9,250 nucleotides of DNA. Source: Nitrospira sp. GTDB taxonomy: Bacteria; Nitrospirota; Nitrospiria; Nitrospirales; Nitrospiraceae. Positions 5,313 to 9,250 of the stretch are shown here, in pieces. Within the stretch, counting starts at the first letter, position 1; each line of letters begins with the position of its first letter. Below the pieces are notes generated by a model. The model had not been told where the DNA came from, ran no database searches, and saw only the letters and a list, made by a program, of their open reading frames with translations. Both the position numbers and the translations under genes were made by a program. The stretch spans positions 55,080 through 64,329 of the forward strand of contig JABMDE010000011.1 in NCBI GenBank assembly GCA_015904055.1, written 5' to 3'.

Positions 5313-6733
5313 GAGCGTTTTTGCTGGAAACTCTCCAGCCACTGATGATGGAATTGTTCGTAGGAGACGAACAACGTATTTTGAATGGCGGTTGCCGCTG
5401 ATGTTCGTGTCTTGAATGCCTTCAGGAGTCCATCGATCTGCGTCATTCCCCACCGTTCGATCAGATAGTGCGTCGCAGAGTTTGCCTCTAGATAGGCCAG
5501 CGTTGCGGCGTCCTCCGGCAAGGCACCCCAAGGGCCTTCGAGATAGGTCAACGGGATGAGTGTGACGTTTCCGTGTAAGGCCTCATCAAGATCGGGCCAT
5601 GAATCGCCGGCCAATTGCATGGCCAGCCCCTCGTTCAACCAGGTGGGAAGCGATCCGCTGCTCGTGCCCAGCCGGTCGTGCAGCAGGGCATGGACATATT
5701 CGTGGCGCAACACCGAGGTCAACCACTTCGTATCCGTCGTTGCTCCTTGGGTAGGCAGTTGGATACGCCCCAAGGTCGGATCGAACAGACCATCGGCCCA
5801 TGCCGGGCTTCCGGTCGCGCCTTGAAACGAATCTTTCGTGTGGAGCACGACCACGATGGGTTTTGACGGGAAGTGCCCGAACTTCTGCCCGATTTCCCGA
5901 TAGGCGTCCTCAAGTATCTCCAGCACGGCGGTCCAAGTGCCGTGATCCTCGGCCCCATCGAATTTCACCATGAAATGTTCGCTCATTTTTGCCGTCATGC
6001 GGGATTCAACCGATTCCATATGCTGAACCTTGGCGGTGACGGCGGCCAGATACGATCGTAACGCGGGATCGCGCGGCAGACGGTCTGCCGCCCGGGCCAG
6101 ATGTTTCACGGCTTCCGACGATTGATGCTGTTCATGCAGCAGCTCGGCCATCGCCAGGTGAGGAAAGGGCTCTTCAGGGGCGAGCCGAATCAATTGTTCC
6201 AGAAGGTCTCGATTCAGGGCAGGGTCCCGTTGCTCCCAGTAGGCATGGGCCAGGTTCAGGAGGATGACCGGGTTCGAGCTATCGAGCGCAGCGGCTTTTT
6301 TGAATGCCTTCACTGAGAGCTGTGTGCCGTAGAGCGTTTCTTGTTCGAGTCCGAGATTGTTCCAGAGCACGGCCACAAATGGTTTGGTTGTGGCGTCCGA
6401 GATCACACTTTGGGAAAGGGCCAGGAGTTTGGTTTCTGCGAGCGGTAAATTGTGTTTTTCAATTTCATCGCGGATCGCGATCAGTAGCGCCTCATGAGGA
6501 GAGCCGGGTATGGCAGGATGATCGAGGACACGGACCTGTGCGGTGTGTACTTCACGGGGGATGGCGGCAGGGGGTGGCGGCGGCGAGACTGGTTCAATGG
6601 TATCGCCGACGGCTGAAGCGGTGGAGGCACGCTGGGTGGCGGCGGGTGTTTTGAGAAATAGGTTGTATCCCACGACCAGCGCCAGTGCCAGCGCCATGGG
6701 TATCAAGATATGCGTAATATTGCGGCGATACAT
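5309..6733 (-). CDS. Membrane-anchored TPR protein with peptidase MA-like zinc site
   Basis: The product has 474 residues. One N-terminal membrane helix (about 7-27) is followed by a proline-rich linker (around 48-60), then TPR-like helices (about 80-240; for example AVLWNNLGLEQETLYG and PVILLNLAHAYWEQRD), then a C-terminal domain of the peptidase MA (gluzincin-like) type. The zinc motif is HEYVH (344-348), with the third ligand candidate E368 in PTWLNEGLA. The expected topology is an N-in anchor with the TPR and peptidase parts in the periplasm; substrate unknown. The start at 6733 is taken because it places the anchor at the N-terminus. The frame is open to 7384, but that extension is antisense to recG and rejected. 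The ribosome site is poor, and a promoter lies a few bases upstream. It ends convergently with the secreted-repeat gene. Confidence 0.83.
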   Translation of the reverse strand: MYRRNITHILIPMALALALVVGYNLFLKTPAATQRASTASAVGDTIEPVSPPPPPAAIPREVHTAQVRVLDHPAIPGSPHEALLIAIRDEIEKHNLPLAETKLLALSQSVISDATTKPFVAVLWNNLGLEQETLYGTQLSVKAFKKAAALDSSNPVILLNLAHAYWEQRDPALNRDLLEQLIRLAPEEPFPHLAMAELLHEQHQSSEAVKHLARAADRLPRDPALRSYLAAVTAKVQHMESVESRMTAKMSEHFMVKFDGAEDHGTWTAVLEILEDAYREIGQKFGHFPSKPIVVVLHTKDSFQGATGSPAWADGLFDPTLGRIQLPTQGATTDTKWLTSVLRHEYVHALLHDRLGTSSGSLPTWLNEGLAMQLAGDSWPDLDEALHGNVTLIPLTYLEGPWGALPEDAATLAYLEANSATHYLIERWGMTQIDGLLKAFKTRTSAATAIQNTLFVSYEQFHHQWLESFQQKRS

Positions 6734-6748
6734 GTTGTTTCGAGCATG

Positions 6749-6776
6749 AGTGTAGCACCCTAGGCAGAACCGACAA
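6749..6776 (-). promoter_or_regulatory. Candidate promoter of the TPR/peptidase gene
   Basis: Read on the minus strand, TTGTCG (6776-6771) is separated by 16 bases from TACACT (6754-6749), preceded by TGC to give an extended -10. The start of transcription would be near 6742, leaving a leader of only about nine bases before ATG 6733. It is divergent from the recG promoter, which has a very similar TGCTAC core. Confidence 0.42.
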
Positions 6777-6821
6777 AGTGTTCCGGGAAAACCGGCGCGC
6801 ACACTGCCTGTCTTGCTGTCG

Positions 6822-6850
6822 TTGAGCCGTGGAGAGTGCTGTGCTACGAT
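6822..6850 (+). promoter_or_regulatory. Candidate recG promoter, nearly leaderless
   Basis: TTGAGC (6822-6827), a 17-base spacer and TACGAT (6845-6850) with TGC in front form an extended -10 promoter. The predicted start is at about 6857, two or three bases before ATG 6860, the start of the RecG N-terminal segment. No Shine-Dalgarno site precedes that ATG, which fits a leaderless message. Confidence 0.42.
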
Positions 6851-6859
6851 TCGCCCGGT

Positions 6860-6994
6860 ATGCAGACTCCCTCCAAGTCGACTGCTGTAAGAGCGTTTCA
6901 GGATTGGTTGGACCGCGTTGCGCGTCCCATCGAATTTGCAACTCGAGACGAATGCGCGCACCTGGGTGCTGTGAAAAACCTTGCATCGCCGGGC
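6860..6994 (+). pseudogene. recG: RecG N-terminal remnant, out of frame with the helicase body
   Basis: From ATG 6860 this frame reads MQTPSKSTAVRAFQDWLDRV, followed by ARPIEFATRDECAHLGAVKN and L. I recognise this as the start of the helical N-terminal extension found in RecG proteins of several phyla (pattern: basic helix, P-x-x-F-A-x-RD-x-x-AHL-x-x-VK-x-L). After about residue 43 (S, 6986-6988) the family resemblance stops and the frame drifts into Arg/Trp/Cys-rich residues until 7216. The next recognisable RecG sequence, in a different frame, begins only about ten bases later with the end of the wedge domain. The rest of the extension, the helix-hairpin-helix segment and most of the OB fold are absent. 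The exact junction, somewhere in 6980-7000, cannot be placed without an intact relative. Confidence 0.65.
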
Positions 6995-7005
6995 GCCAGG
7001 GTTGG

Positions 7006-8808
7006 ATGGTTCCGCGGATGGAGGTGGCGCAGTACGAGGTACTTGGAGAGGATACGGAATCGACCCTGCATGTGGGGCGGATTGTGCCGGTCTATCACGA
7101 AACGAAGGGATGGACATCCCGTCAAATGCGGGTGCTGGAAAAAGATCTGTTGGACGAGCATGTGCGTGAACTACACGATTGTCTTCCGGTGCAACTTCGG
7201 GCCCGTCGGCGGCTGATTCCGATTCAAGAGGCGCTGCGGGATGTGCACTTTCCTGACGCCAGCGCCGATCTCGCGCTGCTGGAGCAGGGCAAGACGACGG
7301 CGCATCGGCGGTTGGCGTTCGAAGAGCTGTTTCTTCTCCAGACGGCCTTGGCGACCAGGCAACGGTCGGTGCAGAACGAGCCAAAACAGCTGACGTTCAA
7401 TCCGCGCACGCCGCTCCTGGAGAAGTTGAGCCGGCTGCTGCCGTTCCGGCTTACAGCCGCGCAAGATCGGGTGATTCGGGAAGTGTTTCACGATATGCTG
7501 ACGCCGCGGCCGATGAATCGTCTGGTGCAAGGCGATGTCGGATCGGGAAAGACCGCCGTTGCGCTCCATGCGCTCGTTATGGCTTGTGGGTCAGGCTATC
7601 AGGCGGCATTGATGGCGCCAACGGAGATTCTGGCTGAGCAACACTATCGCAATCTGTCCGGGACCTTTGAATCTCTGGGGCTGAAGGCGATGCTCATGCG
7701 AGGCGGAGACAAGGCATCAGTGAAGACCGCGCAGATCTCACAGCTTGCGTCCGGGGAAATTCAGGTGGCGATCGGCACCCATGCGCTGATTCAAAAGGGA
7801 GTGATGTTCAAGAACCTGGGATTGGCTGTTGTGGACGAGCAACACAAGTTCGGCGTACTCCAGCGGAAAACACTGATCGACAAAGGGTATAAGCCGGATA
7901 TGCTGGTACTCACGGCGACACCGATCCCACGGACGCTGGCGATGACGGTGTACGGCGATCTGGATGTGTCGGTCATCGATGAGCTGCCGCCGGGGAGAAA
8001 ACCGGTCCACACGCTCCTCTTCGACCAATCGCAGCGGCGGCGGGCGTACCAGCTCCTGCGTGATGAGTTGCGCAACGGCAGGCAGGCCTATGTGGTCTAT
8101 CCCCTCATCGAGGAGTCGGAAAAGACGGATCTTCAGGCGGCGATGCAAGGGGCCGAACAATTACAGAACGGAGAACTCGCCGAGTTTCGCGTCGGCCTGT
8201 TGCATGGGCGCATGAAAGCGGCGGAGAAGGAATTGGTGATGGCCGAGTTCAAAGCCGGAGCCATTCATGCCCTCGTTGCGACGACGGTGGTTGAAGTCGG
8301 AGTCGATGTGCCGAATGCGACTATCATGATGATTGAACATGCCGAACGATTCGGCCTGGCGCAACTGCATCAATTGCGCGGGCGTGTCGGGCGAGCAGGT
8401 CATCAATCCTACTGCCTGCTGATGGTGTCGGGGAGATGGAGCAAGGGAGGGGCAAGGGCTAGAGGTTTGAAGGGCGCGCTCGCTCCCGATGCTGCCGATG
8501 CGGATGGGCCATCGGCGTCACGAGAACGGTTGGAGGCGCTGGTGCGGTCGAACGACGGGTTTGTCATTGCCGAAGAAGATCTGCGTATTAGAGGGCCTGG
8601 AGAGTTCTTTGGTCTTCGACAATGGGGCATGCCGGAGTTTCGTGTGGCCAACATCGTGCGGGACGCCGATTTGCTGCAACAGGCCAGACAAGAAGCCTTC
8701 GCATTGTTGAAAATTGACCCGGACTTGAAGGCCCCGGCGCATCAGGAGTTGCGGGAAGCCATGTTGCGGAAGTGGCAGGAGAAATTGGAGCTGGGGTCAA
8801 TCAGTTGA
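7006..8808 (+). CDS. recG: ATP-dependent DNA helicase RecG, helicase body lacking the wedge domain
   Basis: RecG remodels stalled replication forks and Holliday junctions. Counting from ATG 7006 (600 residues), the helicase part is complete: Walker A GDVGSGKT (176-183), DEQH (277-280), TATPIPRT (303-310), VATTVVEVGVDVPNA, QLRGRVGR (456-463), then the RecG-specific SNDGFVIAEEDLRIRGPGE. Upstream only the last wedge strand (MEVAQYEVLGED, from 7018) and the linker (RIVPVYHETKG) are present, so the DNA-splitting wedge is missing. AGGG at 6998-7001 could serve ATG 7006. The frame is open back to GTG 6829, but those residues are Cys/Arg/Ser-rich and overlap the real N-terminal frame. About 24 extra residues (GRWSKGGARARG onward) sit after the motif VI region compared with E. 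coli RecG. A wedge-less product is not expected to work as normal RecG. Confidence 0.88.
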   Translation: MVPRMEVAQYEVLGEDTESTLHVGRIVPVYHETKGWTSRQMRVLEKDLLDEHVRELHDCLPVQLRARRRLIPIQEALRDVHFPDASADLALLEQGKTTAHRRLAFEELFLLQTALATRQRSVQNEPKQLTFNPRTPLLEKLSRLLPFRLTAAQDRVIREVFHDMLTPRPMNRLVQGDVGSGKTAVALHALVMACGSGYQAALMAPTEILAEQHYRNLSGTFESLGLKAMLMRGGDKASVKTAQISQLASGEIQVAIGTHALIQKGVMFKNLGLAVVDEQHKFGVLQRKTLIDKGYKPDMLVLTATPIPRTLAMTVYGDLDVSVIDELPPGRKPVHTLLFDQSQRRRAYQLLRDELRNGRQAYVVYPLIEESEKTDLQAAMQGAEQLQNGELAEFRVGLLHGRMKAAEKELVMAEFKAGAIHALVATTVVEVGVDVPNATIMMIEHAERFGLAQLHQLRGRVGRAGHQSYCLLMVSGRWSKGGARARGLKGALAPDAADADGPSASRERLEALVRSNDGFVIAEEDLRIRGPGEFFGLRQWGMPEFRVANIVRDADLLQQARQEAFALLKIDPDLKAPAHQELREAMLRKWQEKLELGSIS

Positions 8809-8810
8809 AA

Positions 8811-8906
8811 GAGCTGACAAGCACGTAGGCTGACAGGCGTGCAAGCGGCAGGTTGACAAGATTGGTGTTCCGGATGTCAGCTTGAGACCTGTCAACCTGT
8901 TAGCCA
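8811..8906. repeat. Intergenic element of short direct and inverted repeats
   Basis: The 107-base gap after recG is nearly filled by variants of GCTGACA: GCTGACA (8813-8819), GGCTGACAGG (8828-8837) and CAGGTTGACA (8849-8858), with inverse partners TGTCAGC (8875-8881), TGTCAACCTG (8890-8899) and CCTGTTAGCC (8896-8905). The 8849/8890 pair is a perfect 10-bp stem; the 8828/8896 pair has one wobble. Several folds compete. No T-run follows. Its construction is like that of the 971-1028 element, though the unit differs. The function could be termination, mRNA end protection, or a dispersed repeat. Confidence 0.55.
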
Positions 8907-8915
8907 GAGGGTCGA

Positions 8916-9239
8916 ATGGGCTTATTACAGAGACTGAAAGACGATTTGCGGACAGGCATCGCAACCTTGCGTCTGGGAACCGTGCATGCGGCCGGCCGCG
9001 CGCTGGAAGAGACGGAATTGCTCAGGATGCGGCTCGAAGCCCGCAAGTTGGACCAGCAACTCTCCGATCTCTATAAGGATATCGGTGAGCGGGCCGTCGA
9101 GATGAAAGAGCGCGGCGAAACAGCGGAGCACATCATCCATGATGCAGAAATCGGCAGGCTTGTTCGAGAGGTGCAGGCGATCAAGGAGTCGCGTAAGAAA
9201 CTGGAAGCCGAGATGGACGAGATTCGGAACGAGCAATGA
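8916..9239 (+). CDS. Small coiled-coil protein of unknown function
   Basis: The product has 107 residues, highly charged and almost entirely helical, with no membrane segment or signal peptide. An N-terminal amphipathic piece (GLLQRLKDDLRTGIATLRLG) is followed by heptad-like helices (ALEETELLRMRLEARKLDQQ, and later REVQAIKESRKKLEAEMDEI), separated by a short acidic and polar region around GETAEHIIHDAEIG. A helical hairpin or a dimeric coiled coil is likely. ATG 8916 follows AGAGGG (8906-8911) with four bases between. The stop TGA (9237-9239) overlaps a possible next ATG, suggesting it is the first gene of an operon continuing beyond the window. I do not recognise a named family. Confidence 0.75.
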   Translation: MGLLQRLKDDLRTGIATLRLGTVHAAGRALEETELLRMRLEARKLDQQLSDLYKDIGERAVEMKERGETAEHIIHDAEIGRLVREVQAIKESRKKLEAEMDEIRNEQ

Positions 9240-9250
9240 CCGCCCCGCCT
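9236..9250 (+). CDS. Possible start of the next gene (partial)
   Basis: An ATG at 9236 overlaps the preceding TGA as ATGA and reads MTAPP before the window ends. The junction has the same form as 1637 and 2458. Too little is present to say anything about the product. Confidence 0.3.

Noticed and set aside
6829..7005. GTG 6829 as the RecG start
   Set aside because: The residues from 6829 to about 6990 are Cys/Arg/Ser-rich and unlike RecG, while the alternative frame there matches the RecG N-terminal extension.
6734..7384. Minus-strand extension of the TPR/peptidase frame by about 217 residues
   Set aside because: It is antisense to recG, rich in Pro/Arg/Ser, and would place the membrane anchor in the middle of the protein.
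1..9250. CRISPR array, insertion sequence, prophage or defence system
   Set aside because: No regularly spaced repeats, transposase, integrase or defence-type domains are visible on either strand.

Overview
The window looks like a chromosomal segment from a moderately GC-rich Gram-negative bacterium, most plausibly a Nitrospira-type member of the Nitrospirota. The case for this is indirect: an Fe-S type PurF, a RecG with the long helical N-terminal extension, many short conserved but unnamed proteins, and intergenic palindromes built from short direct repeats. It is not based on any database search. No rRNA, tRNA, CRISPR array, insertion sequence or phage gene is visible.

Layout, left to right: the 3' end of purF (1-192); a small PilZ-domain protein (246-548); a gap with a candidate promoter; a 79-residue protein of unknown function (729-968); a strong intergenic palindrome (971-1028). 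Then comes a tightly packed plus-strand operon of four genes that overlap at ATGA or TAATG junctions: a degenerate metallo-beta-lactamase-fold protein, a six-repeat TPR protein, an unknown acidic protein with an apparently broken 5' end, and a class-2-like O-methyltransferase. A small four-helix membrane protein lies convergent on the minus strand (3897-4247). Divergent from it is a secreted protein made of four copies of a beta-rich repeat (4398-5312). Its stop codon shares a CTAG with the stop of a minus-strand membrane-anchored TPR/zinc-peptidase (5309-6733). recG follows in plus orientation, then a second palindrome, a 107-residue coiled-coil protein, and the probable start codon of the next gene.

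The most notable observation is recG. A recognisable RecG N-terminal segment (6860 to about 6994, one frame) is joined directly to the last part of the wedge domain plus the whole helicase body (from about 7000, another frame). The helix-hairpin-helix region and most of the OB-fold wedge are missing and the reading frame is broken, so the locus looks like an internal deletion or an assembly artefact. A second frame problem sits at a run of six C residues (2518-2523) in the operon. The start codon with the good Shine-Dalgarno site and ATGA overlap (2458) runs into a stop, and adding one base would join it to the conserved-looking frame.

Three genes (4247-, 6733-, 6860+) have sigma70-like promoters so close to the start codon that their mRNAs would be leaderless or nearly so, and none of the three has a convincing Shine-Dalgarno site. 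No defence system or mobile system is evident. The functionally open units are the four-gene operon and the repeat-containing secreted protein.
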